A DNA stretch of 64,000 bases from Lishizhenia sp965656535 (lineage in GTDB: Bacteria > Bacteroidota > Bacteroidia > Flavobacteriales_D > Crocinitomicaceae). Position 1 is the first letter of the stretch. Every line of letters begins with the position of its first letter. Positions 1-9,699 of the stretch are shown here, piece after piece. Location of the stretch: the NCBI GenBank assembly GCA_965656535.1, contig CBFHKX010000001.1, positions 62,001 to 126,000 on the forward strand, in the 5' to 3' direction. The notes below the pieces were generated by a model that saw only the letters and a program-made list of their open reading frames with translations, was not told the origin of the DNA and did no database searches. A program made the translations under genes and the position numbers.

Positions 1-333
1 GAGGTGCTTTATCACAAAATGGGAGATGCTGGAAGCTTGGATACAAATGGAAACTTGCAATTACATGGACGCGTAAAATACCTACCACAACAAAACGGTA
101 AACTTTTTTCTTTACTGGGAGCAGAAAGTAAGCTCAATAAAATGAATGGTATTTTAGAAGCTACGGTAATCTTTAAAAATGGTAAGAATGTGCTTTTCTA
201 TTCCTCAAACAGAGAAATTGATAAAAAAGAGTTTGAAAACTGTTTACCTTTTGCAATTGGTAACATTAGAGGAGTAAACGCGTTACCTAAAGATAAACGT
301 CACAATACAAAGATAGATTATGAGAAGTTGTAA
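1..333 (+). CDS. AMP-forming acyl/fatty-acid ligase, OleC-like, C-terminal part only
   Basis: The gene enters from the left edge in frame 1; only the last ~110 residues are present. They form the mobile C-terminal subdomain of the ANL superfamily (adenylate-forming enzymes). The segment HKMGDAGSLDTNGNLQLHGR is the hinge motif (GDxG...GxLxLxGR), and RHNTKIDYEKL near the end carries the lysine used in the adenylation half-reaction. The RHNxKI wording resembles OleC-type beta-lactone/olefin synthetases and related fatty-acid CoA ligases more than acetyl-CoA synthetase, but the substrate cannot be told from this fragment. The stop codon abuts the stop of sufE on the other strand. Confidence 0.7.
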   Translation, partial: EVLYHKMGDAGSLDTNGNLQLHGRVKYLPQQNGKLFSLLGAESKLNKMNGILEATVIFKNGKNVLFYSSNREIDKKEFENCLPFAIGNIRGVNALPKDKRHNTKIDYEKL

Positions 334-744
334 TTAAACCAACTTCAAAGCATCCATTTTCATTTTCTTTACCATACTTACCAAACCGTTAGCACGTGTT
401 GGAGAAAGATGTTCTTGCAAGCCTATTTCTTTTATAAAATTGAGTTCTGCCTTGGCTACATCTGTTGGAGTTTCGTTGTCTAAAACACGAATTAACAAAG
501 CAATTATTCCTTTTGTGATTATAGCATCAGAATCTGCTGTAAAACGCATTTTATCGGCTTCTAATTCAGAGTTTACCCATACTTGAGATTGACAGCCCTT
601 TATAATTTTATCTTCTGTTTTTAACTCTTCTTTGATAATTGGTAAATCTTTTCCAAGATCAATGATGTACTCATACTTTTCCATCCAATCTTCAAAAATT
701 GCAAATTCGTTTATGATGTCTGTTTCTTTCTCTGCTATTGTCAT
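334..744 (-). CDS. sufE: SufE, cysteine desulfuration protein
   Basis: 136 residues, the usual SufE length. SufE takes the persulfide sulfur from SufS and passes it to the SUF Fe-S scaffold in the cytoplasm. The active cysteine is Cys51 in KGCQSQVW, the same position as in the E. coli protein. It lies 16 nt downstream of sufS on the same strand, so the two are probably one transcript. The remaining suf genes (sufBCD) are not in this window. The stop codon directly abuts that of the upstream ligase gene, with no spacer for a terminator between them. Confidence 0.93.
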   Translation of the reverse strand: MTIAEKETDIINEFAIFEDWMEKYEYIIDLGKDLPIIKEELKTEDKIIKGCQSQVWVNSELEADKMRFTADSDAIITKGIIALLIRVLDNETPTDVAKAELNFIKEIGLQEHLSPTRANGLVSMVKKMKMDALKLV

Positions 745-760
745 ACTACAAAATTAGCGT

Positions 761-1999
761 TTATTGTAACATACTTAGTATGCGTTTTAATGCATTTACA
801 AAGTAATCTATTTCTTCTTTGGTGTTGTAAAACGCAAAGGATGCTCTAATTGTTCCTGGAATTTGATAAAAGCTCATAATTGGCTGTGTACAATGGTGTC
901 CGGTTCTTACGGCAATACCCATTTTATCTAACAAAGTACCCACATCATAAGGATGCGTACCTTCTACTAAAAACGAAATTACGCTTGCTTTGTGTTCTGC
1001 TTCTCCGTAAAATTTAATATTCGGTATTTTAGCTAGCTCTGCGGTGGCATAATCAAGTAATTCTTTCTCGTGCTTTTCTATCGCATCAAAATCTAAGCTA
1101 TTGAGATATTCAAAAGCTGTTCCTAAACAAATACCACCTGCAATATTTGGCGTACCGGCTTCAAACTTGTGCGGTAACTCATTGTAAGTGGTTTTTTCAA
1201 AACTTACTTCTTTAATCATATCTCCACCACCTTGGTATGGAGGCATTACGTTTAAAATCTCTTCTTTTCCGTAAAGAACACCAACTCCTGTTGGGCCAAA
1301 TAACTTATGACCAGAAAAGGCATAAAAATCACAATCTAGCGCTTGTACATCTACTGTTGTATGTTGGATACTCTGTGCGCCATCAATCAAAACTTTTGCG
1401 CCTACAGCATGGGCTTGTTCAATTATTTCCTCAATGGGGTTTACCGTTCCTAAAGCATTAGAAATATGTGTAACACTTACCAACTTCGTTTTTGAAGAAA
1501 GCAGCTGAGAAAAAGCATCCATATCTAGCTCTCCTTTGTGCGACATTGGAATAACTTTTAAAACCGCCTTTTTTCTCTCGCAAAGCATTTGCCATGGAAC
1601 AATATTTGAGTGATGCTCCATTGCAGAGATAATAATTTCATCTCCCTCTGATAACAATTCTCCAAAAGAAGAAGCTACCAAGTTTATACCATCTGTAGTT
1701 CCTTTGGTAAAAAGAACCTCGTAATTGTGCTTTGCGTTAATGTAGGTTTGAATAATATCTCTGGCTTTTTCATAAGCTGTTGTAGCAACCTGACTCAAAT
1801 GATGTACTCCACGATGAATATTTGAATTATAATCCGAATAATATCTACTTATTGCATCAATTACTACCTGAGGTTTTTGAGAAGTAGCACCATTATCAAA
1901 ATAAACTAATGGTTTACCATGAACAGATGTAGAAAGAATTGGAAAATCCTTTCTTATTTCACTAACATCAAACTGTTTTTTTTGCGCTACTGTTTCCAT
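761..1999 (-). CDS. sufS: SufS, group II cysteine desulfurase
   Basis: 412 residues, a full-length PLP-dependent desulfurase that converts cysteine to alanine and leaves persulfide on its own cysteine. Visible residues: PLP lysine K232 in SGHKLFGPTG, the histidine pair in AMEHHSN (129-130), and catalytic Cys370 in RTGHHCTQPIM. The short loop before the cysteine is that of the SufS (group II) type, which needs SufE; sufE follows directly. The ATG lies only 4 nt after a TATCTTTG promoter box, so the mRNA may be leaderless. Confidence 0.95.
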   Translation of the reverse strand: METVAQKKQFDVSEIRKDFPILSTSVHGKPLVYFDNGATSQKPQVVIDAISRYYSDYNSNIHRGVHHLSQVATTAYEKARDIIQTYINAKHNYEVLFTKGTTDGINLVASSFGELLSEGDEIIISAMEHHSNIVPWQMLCERKKAVLKVIPMSHKGELDMDAFSQLLSSKTKLVSVTHISNALGTVNPIEEIIEQAHAVGAKVLIDGAQSIQHTTVDVQALDCDFYAFSGHKLFGPTGVGVLYGKEEILNVMPPYQGGGDMIKEVSFEKTTYNELPHKFEAGTPNIAGGICLGTAFEYLNSLDFDAIEKHEKELLDYATAELAKIPNIKFYGEAEHKASVISFLVEGTHPYDVGTLLDKMGIAVRTGHHCTQPIMSFYQIPGTIRASFAFYNTKEEIDYFVNALKRILSMLQ

Positions 2000-2003
2000 A
2001 TCA

Positions 2004-2011
2004 CAAAGATA
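2004..2011 (-). promoter_or_regulatory. -7 promoter box of sufS-sufE
   Basis: Read on the minus strand this is TATCTTTG, an exact match to the Bacteroidota -7 consensus TAnnTTTG, followed by TGAT and then the sufS ATG. No clear TTG -33 element is seen. The spacing puts the transcription start at or next to the start codon. Confidence 0.6.
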
Positions 2012-2071
2012 CAGTTCTATTGGAATTGAAAAGGAAATAACTTAGAATATTCGGGTAAACTGGATAACCAA

Positions 2072-2812
2072 CTAAGACTTTTTAAAGTATAAAACAAACT
2101 CTCTATTTCCGTGATTACCAAGAATAGGACTCTCAATTGAATTGACAAATACAAGGTTACTTAGAGCTGCTTGTTTCTTTACATTTTGCACAACTGTTGG
2201 CAATAATTTTGTGTTCTTCACCAATCCTTTTTGCACCTCTTTTTTGTCTAATTCAAATTGGGGTTTTACTACTACCACAACCGCTGCATCTGGTTTTAAA
2301 AAAGGATGAATAAAAGGTAAAACTGAGTCTAAACTCATATCGTCTACATCAACAGTACACACCTCTATTTTGTCTTTGATTAAAGCTGGAGTTAGCTCTC
2401 TTGCTTGCTTGTTAGGTAAATTTGTTATACTTTTTTCTTCGCGTAAATGTTTAGTTAACTGATTGTCTTGCTTCTCAACAGCGTAAATATGTTGTGCTTC
2501 AGAATCGAGTAAAACTTGTGTAAAACCTCCTTTTCCTGCACCGATGTCTAAGGCAATTTTATTTTTGACAGAAAGAGAAAAAGCAGATAACGCTTTTTTA
2601 AGAATTACAGCCCTAACTGAAACCGCAGTTTCTTTTTGTATAACTGTTTCTATTTGCACAGAAACGCTAAACTTTTTTCCTGGCTTATTAACTAACTTTC
2701 CGTTAACAAGAACACCATATGTTTTAATAAGGTATTCGGCTGCGGTTCTATTTTCAGCCAACTGTTGGTCAACTACTAACTTGTCTAGCCTAAAAAGAGC
2801 ACTATCTGTCAT
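2072..2812 (-). CDS. tlyA: TlyA-family rRNA (cytidine-2'-O)-methyltransferase
   Basis: 246 residues from the ATG at 2812; an in-frame start 16 codons further upstream is discarded because it would lie upstream of the promoter box. The first ~60 residues are an S4 RNA-binding domain (RLDKLVVDQQLAENRTAAEY). The rest is an FtsJ-like Rossmann methyltransferase with the SAM motif ALDIGAGKGGFTQVLL and the catalytic-region stretch VVVVKPQFEL. TlyA proteins 2'-O-methylate cytidines in 16S and/or 23S rRNA; they were formerly called hemolysin A. It is divergent from the DUF3108 gene and 72 nt upstream of sufS. Confidence 0.88.
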   Translation of the reverse strand: MTDSALFRLDKLVVDQQLAENRTAAEYLIKTYGVLVNGKLVNKPGKKFSVSVQIETVIQKETAVSVRAVILKKALSAFSLSVKNKIALDIGAGKGGFTQVLLDSEAQHIYAVEKQDNQLTKHLREEKSITNLPNKQARELTPALIKDKIEVCTVDVDDMSLDSVLPFIHPFLKPDAAVVVVVKPQFELDKKEVQKGLVKNTKLLPTVVQNVKKQAALSNLVFVNSIESPILGNHGNREFVLYFKKS

Positions 2813-2816
2813 GCAA

Positions 2817-2845
2817 CAAAGATAGTTAAAAATGAGTTTGGCAAA
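2817..2845 (-). promoter_or_regulatory. Promoter of tlyA
   Basis: On the minus strand TTTG (2845-2842), a 17-nt spacer, then TATCTTTG (2824-2817), then TTGC and the ATG. Both elements match the Bacteroidota sigma-ABfr consensus. The 4-nt distance to the ATG suggests a leaderless transcript. Confidence 0.6.
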
Positions 2846-2883
2846 GTAATTGCATTTCACACAATAACCATAAATGAAGAAAA

Positions 2884-3663
2884 ATGAAAAAGTTGTTAAT
2901 TGTATCTGGTATTGTAGCGTTAGGACTTGGTTTTACCAGCGCTTCATTGATTTCTTACCCTTCGGCAAAGACAAATAGTTTTAAATCTGGAGAAAAGTTA
3001 AGATATAGAGTAACCTATGGTTTTATGGACGCAGGTGAAGCCATATTAACGGTAAATGAAACCTCAAAAAAAGGAGCTGGCAGATCTTTATATCATGTAA
3101 AAGGTGAAGGAAGAACACTTGGCGGATTTAATCTTTTTTACAAAGTTGAAGATACCTATGAGTCTTATTTAGATAAACAAGGTGCTTTCCCTTGGTATTT
3201 TAAAAGAAGAGTGAATGAAGGTGGATACAAAATTTCACAAGATTATACGTTTAAACAAGATAAGCAACGCGTAAATAATGGTGAAAAAGACTTTAAAGTT
3301 CCGCTCGGGATTCAAGATATGATTTCTTCTTTTTACTACGCGAGAACATTAGATTTCGAAAACATGAAAAAAGGTCAAATTACTTCTTTCAATTGTTTTA
3401 TGGATGATGAAATCTGGCCCTTAAAAGTAAAGTTTGTTGAAAAAGAAGAAATAAACATTAGAAAAGGAAAGTTTGATTGTTTAAAGTTTGTGCCAGTTGT
3501 ACAAGAAGGTAGATACTTTAAAAACGAAGACGATGTTGAATTTTGGGTAACAAATGATAAGAACAGAATTCCTGTACTCGTAAAAGCAAAAATTCCTGTT
3601 GGAACGATTAAAATGCACTTAGTAGAATGGGAAGGTTTAAAGTATGAATTAGCAAAGAAATAA
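2884..3663 (+). CDS. DUF3108 domain protein, secreted
   Basis: 259 residues. An N-terminal hydrophobic segment (about residues 3-24) reads as a signal peptide. The remainder matches the DUF3108 family: the early GEKLRYRVTYGFMDAGEA and the late region FWVTNDKNRIPVLVKAKIPVG are typical. DUF3108 proteins are predicted beta-rich envelope proteins of unknown function, common in Bacteroidota. The gene is alone, divergent from tlyA, and ends at a strong terminator shared with the RND gene. Confidence 0.8.
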   Translation: MKKLLIVSGIVALGLGFTSASLISYPSAKTNSFKSGEKLRYRVTYGFMDAGEAILTVNETSKKGAGRSLYHVKGEGRTLGGFNLFYKVEDTYESYLDKQGAFPWYFKRRVNEGGYKISQDYTFKQDKQRVNNGEKDFKVPLGIQDMISSFYYARTLDFENMKKGQITSFNCFMDDEIWPLKVKFVEKEEINIRKGKFDCLKFVPVVQEGRYFKNEDDVEFWVTNDKNRIPVLVKAKIPVGTIKMHLVEWEGLKYELAKK

Positions 3664-3690
3664 AGAAACACCGTTAACACCCTAAATCTA

Positions 3691-3722
3691 AAAAGCCTCG
3701 ATAAAATTTATCGAGGCTTTTT
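3691..3722. terminator. Bidirectional intrinsic terminator
   Basis: Arms AAAAGCCTCGATAAA and TTTATCGAGGCTTTT are perfectly complementary, with A/T runs on both sides. It sits between the convergent DUF3108 gene and the end of the RND efflux gene and can serve both. Confidence 0.85.
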
Positions 3723-3738
3723 ATTAATCTAGTCTTTA

Positions 3739-6700
3739 TTAAAGGTTACTTCTCAACTTCCATCCTGTTTTTTTGTATACCCATAATTTAAATCGATACA
3801 CTAACAAGTACATTGCCGGAATAATTACTAAGGTTAAAAACGTAGCAAACGTTAAACCGTAGATGATAGTCCAACTCATTGGACCAAAGAAGATATTATT
3901 ATCTCCACCGATATAAATTTTAGGATCATAAGAAGATAAGAAACTAAAGAAATCAATATTAAAACCAATAGCTAAGGGTATTAAACCTAAAACAGTAGTA
4001 ATCGCAGTTAACAAAACAGGTCTTAATCTAGTTTTACCACCTGTAATTGTTGCTTTAACCACTTCATCAAAGGGTAATTGTTGGTCTTCTGTAAGGCCTA
4101 ACTCTTCTCTTTTCTCTTTTCTTAAAAGATTTGTGTAATCAATTAAAACAATTGCATTATTAACCACAACACCTGCCAATGAGATGATACCAATCATCGT
4201 CATTATAATCACAAATGTTTGTCCGCTAATTATTAATCCTAAGAAAACTCCAATCATAGATAAGAACACTGCAAATAAGATTATTGCTGGTGTAGAATAA
4301 GAGTTAAACTGTGTAACAATGATTAACAAAATTAAGAATACAGCTATTAACAACGCTCCGCTCAAGAAAGCCATTTCTTTTGCCTGCTCGTCTTGCTGAC
4401 CTGTAAATTTGTAATCTATACCATTCGGAATTTGTAGGTCAGATGCATATTCTATCATTAAAGCTTTAAGCTCTTCTACCACCTCATTACCATTAAAGCC
4501 TTCTGTAACATTCGAAGTAATGGTAACCATCGGTACTTGATCTTTACGCACAACACCTGTATACGAAATATTTTCTTCAGGTTCTTCTATAACAGAGCGT
4601 ATAGGTATTCTTAATAACTTTCCTTGGTTATTTCTAAACATCAACTTTTGATCTAAAAGAGCGTCTAAATCATTTCTATCCGATTCTTGGAAGCGAACAA
4701 CAATATCGTAGGTTTCTTCATCTTTTGTATAAGTTGTGATGTCTTGTCCTAACAAGGCTTTTCTAATTGCCATACCCACAGCCATGGTAGATGAGTTCAA
4801 TTTTCTTACTTGATCTCTGTCTACAACTATTGGTATTTCTGGACGATTTGACTCTACGTTTAACTTAAGTTTTTCTACACCATTTACAGCGTTTCTTTCA
4901 AGGTAATTTTTTACATCTGTAGCAGCAAGAATAACATCTTTATACTCCCCTTTACCTGTCATTTCAATATTAATTGCAGGAGGTAAAGGTGGTCCGTCTT
5001 TATTCTTATCCACGCTCACCTCAATTTCTGCTGTAAACTTACCTTTTAACTCGTCTTGCAACTTCTTTACAATGTTTCCAGTTTCTATTCCATTTCTGAA
5101 TTGAAATTCTGCAAAACTAATTGTAACTCTTCCTTTGTGAGGTGTATTACCCATACTCACACCCTGACTTGGATCTGAAGCTCCTTCGCCAACTTGAGAA
5201 ATAATCGACTGAATCATTAATTCATCCTTCTCTTTGCCCACAGTATCAGCAATTAAGTCAGCCAAAATAGTATTTACCTCATCTTCAACTTCTAATACAG
5301 TTTTGTTTGTTACTTTAATATCTGTTCCAATTGGATGGCTCACAAAAACGTTTGCATAGTTCGGTTGATTTTCTGGGAAAAACTCCACTTTTGGTTGGAA
5401 TATAACCGTCAACATAATAGAAAATATTAACAGTCCAATAGTTCCAAGTAAGAAATAACCTGGACGTTTGCCATTTAGCGCATACGTCAAAAAGGTGTTA
5501 TACGTATTTTCTAATCTAGGTAAAAATTTATTTTGAAAAACCTGTGTTCCAGGATAGAACACAAACATATTAAGCACAATTAACATTGCTGTGATAATTA
5601 ATAAATTACCAAAAGTTAAAGCTCCTCCAATTACGAATAATAAACCAAACAATGCAAGTCCACCAGCAATGATTAGATTCTTTGTACGTTTCGGCTTGTT
5701 TTCTCCTACTTTCATGTAAAGAGCAGTTAACATAGGATTAATTACCAACGCAACAAACAAGGAAGAACCCAAAACGATCATTAGCGTTATAGGAAGATAT
5801 TTCATAAACTCTCCCATTAAACCTGGCCATAAAGCCAACGGTACGAAAGCAGCTAAAGTAGTAGCTGTAGAAGCAATAATTGGCCATGCAACTTCTCCAA
5901 CTCCCTCAATTGCAGCTTTAAATGGAGGTACTCCTTCATCCATTAATCTGTAAATATTCTCTACTACAACAATTCCATTATCCACTAGCATACCTAAAGC
6001 AAGTACCAACGAGAACAGTACCATTACGTTCAACGAAACGTCCATTGCATCTAGGATTAAGAAAGACATAAGCATTGATAATGGAATAGCAATTCCAACA
6101 AACATTGCGTTTCTACCACCTAAAAAGAAAAGTAAAACGAGTACAACTAACAAAATTCCTAGAATTATTGAGTTTTCTAGGTTAGAAACCATATCGCGCG
6201 TCTTGTTTGACTGATCGTTGGTAACCGAAACCGTAATACTCTCTGGGATTGTTTTATCTGCTTTAGCCTTTGCCAAAATTGTTTCTATTTTCTCAGAAGC
6301 ATCCAATAAATTTTCACCTGCTTGTTTCTTAACATCCAGCATTACAACTGGCAAACCAAACTCTCTAGCATACGATGTAGTATCCGCATTTCCAAAGTAA
6401 ACCTCTGCAACGTCTTCAAGATAAACAGGCATAAACTCTTCTTGCTTCACAACAATTCTACCTAACTCTTCTGCATTTTCAAACTCTCCTTCTATACGAA
6501 TTGTTTTACGCAATCCATCCATCAAAATTTCACCACCAGAAATAGTTTGGTGCTCTGATGAAACAGCGCGTTCGATATCATCCAAAGTAACGTCAACAGC
6601 CTCCGCCTTTAGTCGGTTTACTTCAATTCGCATTTCCTGCTCTTGCACACCTCTAATATCTACTTCGCTAATTTCTGGTAAATCTTCAATATCATCCTCA

Positions 6701-7203
6701 AGGATTTCACCCACTTCTTTTAAAAGCTTAGGGTTGTTTCCTCTTAAGTTGATATTTAAAATAGGCATTGCAGAAGGGTCTAGTTCAAACACATTTGGCT
6801 CTACTGGCAACTGCGGAAAATCTGACTTGGCTCTTGCGTTATCAATGGCATCTTTCACCTTGGTTAAGGCATCAGAAACTTCCATCTCAAAGTCGAATTT
6901 CACACGAATTGTTGTATATCCATGTACGGAGTTCGAGTTAATTTCATCAACTAACTTAATACCCGCAATCTCTTTTTCAACTGCTTCTGCAATCTTTTCT
7001 GACATGTAAGAAGGAGAAGAACCTGGCTTTGCAATTCCAACATATATCTCTGGAATTTGAAGTTCAGGAAAGTTCTCTTTTGGCATACCTGTGTACGCTC
7101 CTAATCCTCCAAATATGATAATCATCATAATTAGAAAGACCGTTTTTCTATTGTTTACAGACCAGGTTGATAAACCAAAGCCTTTACTTTTTTTGTCTGA
7201 CAT
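3739..7203 (-). CDS. RND efflux pump inner-membrane transporter (AcrB/HAE1-like)
   Basis: 1154 residues, somewhat longer than AcrB (~1050). A transmembrane helix follows the N-terminus (KTVFLIMMIIIFGGLGAY), followed by a long periplasmic pore/docking domain, a block of helices (~340-560), a second periplasmic domain and the final helices (~935-1140). The conserved charged stretch of TM4 is seen in LALGMLVDNGIVVVENIYR. It would export a hydrophobic or amphiphilic compound by proton antiport. It is the last gene of the operon tetR-tolC-adaptor-RND, starting 3 nt after the adaptor stop. The long insert around 500-560 contains extra hydrophobic stretches. Substrate unknown. Confidence 0.93.
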   Translation of the reverse strand: MSDKKSKGFGLSTWSVNNRKTVFLIMMIIIFGGLGAYTGMPKENFPELQIPEIYVGIAKPGSSPSYMSEKIAEAVEKEIAGIKLVDEINSNSVHGYTTIRVKFDFEMEVSDALTKVKDAIDNARAKSDFPQLPVEPNVFELDPSAMPILNINLRGNNPKLLKEVGEILEDDIEDLPEISEVDIRGVQEQEMRIEVNRLKAEAVDVTLDDIERAVSSEHQTISGGEILMDGLRKTIRIEGEFENAEELGRIVVKQEEFMPVYLEDVAEVYFGNADTTSYAREFGLPVVMLDVKKQAGENLLDASEKIETILAKAKADKTIPESITVSVTNDQSNKTRDMVSNLENSIILGILLVVLVLLFFLGGRNAMFVGIAIPLSMLMSFLILDAMDVSLNVMVLFSLVLALGMLVDNGIVVVENIYRLMDEGVPPFKAAIEGVGEVAWPIIASTATTLAAFVPLALWPGLMGEFMKYLPITLMIVLGSSLFVALVINPMLTALYMKVGENKPKRTKNLIIAGGLALFGLLFVIGGALTFGNLLIITAMLIVLNMFVFYPGTQVFQNKFLPRLENTYNTFLTYALNGKRPGYFLLGTIGLLIFSIMLTVIFQPKVEFFPENQPNYANVFVSHPIGTDIKVTNKTVLEVEDEVNTILADLIADTVGKEKDELMIQSIISQVGEGASDPSQGVSMGNTPHKGRVTISFAEFQFRNGIETGNIVKKLQDELKGKFTAEIEVSVDKNKDGPPLPPAINIEMTGKGEYKDVILAATDVKNYLERNAVNGVEKLKLNVESNRPEIPIVVDRDQVRKLNSSTMAVGMAIRKALLGQDITTYTKDEETYDIVVRFQESDRNDLDALLDQKLMFRNNQGKLLRIPIRSVIEEPEENISYTGVVRKDQVPMVTITSNVTEGFNGNEVVEELKALMIEYASDLQIPNGIDYKFTGQQDEQAKEMAFLSGALLIAVFLILLIIVTQFNSYSTPAIILFAVFLSMIGVFLGLIISGQTFVIIMTMIGIISLAGVVVNNAIVLIDYTNLLRKEKREELGLTEDQQLPFDEVVKATITGGKTRLRPVLLTAITTVLGLIPLAIGFNIDFFSFLSSYDPKIYIGGDNNIFFGPMSWTIIYGLTFATFLTLVIIPAMYLLVYRFKLWVYKKTGWKLRSNL

Positions 7204-7206
7204 TTT

Positions 7207-8337
7207 TTAGTTTTTTGCGATGACTAAGTCTTGCTCCGTAATACCTCTAGCTCCTGCTGTAACCACTAAATTACCTTTTTTAATAGCGCCAATTAATGGT
7301 TGAACTACAGTTTCTCCTTCGTATTTTGTAACCACTTCTACTACCACTTTTTCTACCTTGTATTGCTCTCCAGATTTGGATGCAATAAAGAGGTAATCTT
7401 CGTTTTGTTGTGATTTTAAAACTGCTTTTGAAGGTACTACAAGTACTCCGCTTAAGTTTAAGTCGGTAATATTCAATTCCGCCAACATATTTGGTAAAAG
7501 CGTTTTGTTTTTCTCTAATTTCGTTTGAATGCGAAATGTTCTGTTTGTAGGATTAATATAATTTCCAACGTTTGTAACATTCATCATAAACGTATCTTTA
7601 ATTGTAGGAACAAACACAGCAATTGGAGTACCCTCTTTTATGGATGAATAATGACGTTCAGAAATATCTGCTGAAATCGTTACTTTATCGTTATTCACCA
7701 ATCTTAAAAGTGGAGATTGAGCTCCAGCCATTTCTCCGGCCTTTGGGAAAATTTGATCTACAGTTCCTGAAAACGGTGCTTTAACTACAGATTTTCCGCG
7801 TTGTGTACCAAGCGTTTTTAATTTAGAGTTTAAGGCATCTACCTGACTTTTAGCTTGCTTGTAGTCAAATTCAGATCCTACACCTCTCGTTTTAAGTTCC
7901 TCTTGCTTTTCAAGCATGTATTCAGCAAATTCTAATTGGGTATTTATCTCCTGAATATTACTTGCTAAGATATCTGAATCAATCGTAACTAAAACTTGAC
8001 CTTGTCTAACTTTATCTCCTTCTTTAACGTGTATTCTCTCAATGGTTCCACCCATTTCGGCATTAATCAACGCGTCTTTATCTGTCTCTATCGTTCCTTG
8101 GACAGCAATTTTATGTTGAAAATCTTTTTGCTCTACAGTTGCCAACTCAACCATAGGAGATACAACAACTTGTGCAGTATCTAGTGCTTTGATTTGATCA
8201 TCAATTTCTGCGATCTCTATTTTCAGCTTTGCTTTCTTTTCTTTTAACCCTTCTAAAGATTTGGTAGATAGTGGTCCACCACAAGCCGTTACGAAAAGTG
8301 CAACGATTGCTAATCCTGATATTTTATTCTTTTTCAT
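7207..8337 (-). CDS. RND efflux periplasmic adaptor (membrane fusion lipoprotein)
   Basis: 376 residues. Signal peptide with lipobox FVTAC (Cys19), so it is probably anchored in the membrane by lipid. Then a coiled-coil start (LEGLKEKKAKLKIEIAEIDD), a biotinyl-lipoyl-like half domain (MGGTIERIHVKEGDKVRQGQ), a helical hairpin (~130-180), the second lipoyl half (VKAPFSGTVDQIFPKAGE) and beta-barrel/membrane-proximal domains. This is the AcrA/HlyD_D23 layout. It links the RND transporter encoded immediately downstream with the TolC-like channel encoded immediately upstream. Confidence 0.92.
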   Translation of the reverse strand: MKKNKISGLAIVALFVTACGGPLSTKSLEGLKEKKAKLKIEIAEIDDQIKALDTAQVVVSPMVELATVEQKDFQHKIAVQGTIETDKDALINAEMGGTIERIHVKEGDKVRQGQVLVTIDSDILASNIQEINTQLEFAEYMLEKQEELKTRGVGSEFDYKQAKSQVDALNSKLKTLGTQRGKSVVKAPFSGTVDQIFPKAGEMAGAQSPLLRLVNNDKVTISADISERHYSSIKEGTPIAVFVPTIKDTFMMNVTNVGNYINPTNRTFRIQTKLEKNKTLLPNMLAELNITDLNLSGVLVVPSKAVLKSQQNEDYLFIASKSGEQYKVEKVVVEVVTKYEGETVVQPLIGAIKKGNLVVTAGARGITEQDLVIAKN

Positions 8338-8358
8338 ATTTTGAGAGTTGTGGTTGTA

Positions 8359-9699
8359 TTAATTTTTATTACCGATTTTATTATATAATTTGTCTAATTC
8401 TAGCTTCGCATTAAACACCTCTATCATAGATGCAACGTACTGCGTTTGTGAGCTAATCACTTGTGTATACTTTTGTGTAACAGAAATACTGTTCCCTTTT
8501 CCAATTTCTTTCTTGGTTACCTCATTTTCGTAAATAGATTGAGCTAAAGCAACATTTCGTTTCTGTAAGTATAAGTTTTGTTTCGCTGTTTCTAAATTAT
8601 TTTTAGCTTGTATTTCTTGAAAAGAAAGCGTGCGTTGAAATTCAGTGATATTGTTCTGATTTTTCATTACTTCAATCTTCGCTTGTTGTGTAACAGCCCA
8701 TCTTTGACCAGATGAAAAAATAGGTACATTAACTTGTAAACCCCAGAAAGTTTGTGAAAACCATTTTTCATTTGCAAATAAATTAAACTCCTCATTTCTA
8801 AAGGTGTTGTACTGCTGCTGAAAGAATGCACCCACAGAAGGTAGGTTAGCAAATTTGGTGTTTTTCAGGCTGTATTCAGACAATGTTAACTGTTTTTTAA
8901 GCAACTGTAGGTTAAGGTTATCTTCTTTGTTTCCATTAGCATCTAATGTAGATTTTGCAAGCACCATTTCTAACTCTTCAGATAAAGCCAAATCTTTATC
9001 TTGCGGAAAAGCCATTGTAAGCTTCAGGTAAGATAATGCCGACTTTAATTGATTTTCTGAATTGATTTTCGCTGTTTCTGCATTTAACAAAGAAAACTCT
9101 AGTTGATCCATGTCTTCTTTGGTCATTAACCCTAGCTCAAAATAGTTGCGTTGCTTTTCTACTAAAGACCTTGTACTTTGTAATAATGAATCAACAAAAA
9201 CCAAATTACTCTTGCTTACTAAAGCCATTTGATAGGCTTGCGTTACGTTGGCAAGAATATCCTGTTTTGTTCTCTCAATACTTGTACCAACAAACTCGGT
9301 ATAAAATTTAGACACCTGCAAACCAACTAAATAAGAACCATCAAAAAGCAATTGACTAATCTCAAGCGTTCCATTTGCACTGTAGTCTGTTCCAGCTCTG
9401 AACTGAACGGTTTCTCCAGGTTGTGCATTTGGGTTAATAAACGAAGCATCTACTACCTGTACAGGTAAGTTTAAAAAGTTTTGAAAACTTGCACTTGCAC
9501 TTATTTGTGGTAAGCCTATTGCCCTAGTTTCAATTACTTTTTTTTCTGCCGACTCTAAATCGAGTTGCGCATTTTTTAATTTTTCTATATTGTTTATCGC
9601 ATAATCTTGAGCTTCAAACAAAGAAAAACTTTGGATTTCTTGGGCTGTTGCTCCCAAAAAGAATAACACCGCAAAAAGTGTCGTTTTCATTTTATACAT
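8359..9699 (-). CDS. TolC-family outer-membrane efflux channel
   Basis: 446 residues from the first ATG; a second ATG three codons on (9690) begins the cleaner signal peptide MKTTLFAVLFFLGATAQ and would leave a 1-nt gap to tetR instead of an 8-nt overlap. The mature part has two repeats of long heptad-rich helices, as in OEP family proteins (for example AEKKVIETRAIGLPQISASA and the tandem region at 330-420). It forms the outer-membrane duct of the tripartite pump. It follows tetR directly, which implies co-transcription. Confidence 0.9.
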   Translation of the reverse strand: MYKMKTTLFAVLFFLGATAQEIQSFSLFEAQDYAINNIEKLKNAQLDLESAEKKVIETRAIGLPQISASASFQNFLNLPVQVVDASFINPNAQPGETVQFRAGTDYSANGTLEISQLLFDGSYLVGLQVSKFYTEFVGTSIERTKQDILANVTQAYQMALVSKSNLVFVDSLLQSTRSLVEKQRNYFELGLMTKEDMDQLEFSLLNAETAKINSENQLKSALSYLKLTMAFPQDKDLALSEELEMVLAKSTLDANGNKEDNLNLQLLKKQLTLSEYSLKNTKFANLPSVGAFFQQQYNTFRNEEFNLFANEKWFSQTFWGLQVNVPIFSSGQRWAVTQQAKIEVMKNQNNITEFQRTLSFQEIQAKNNLETAKQNLYLQKRNVALAQSIYENEVTKKEIGKGNSISVTQKYTQVISSQTQYVASMIEVFNAKLELDKLYNKIGNKN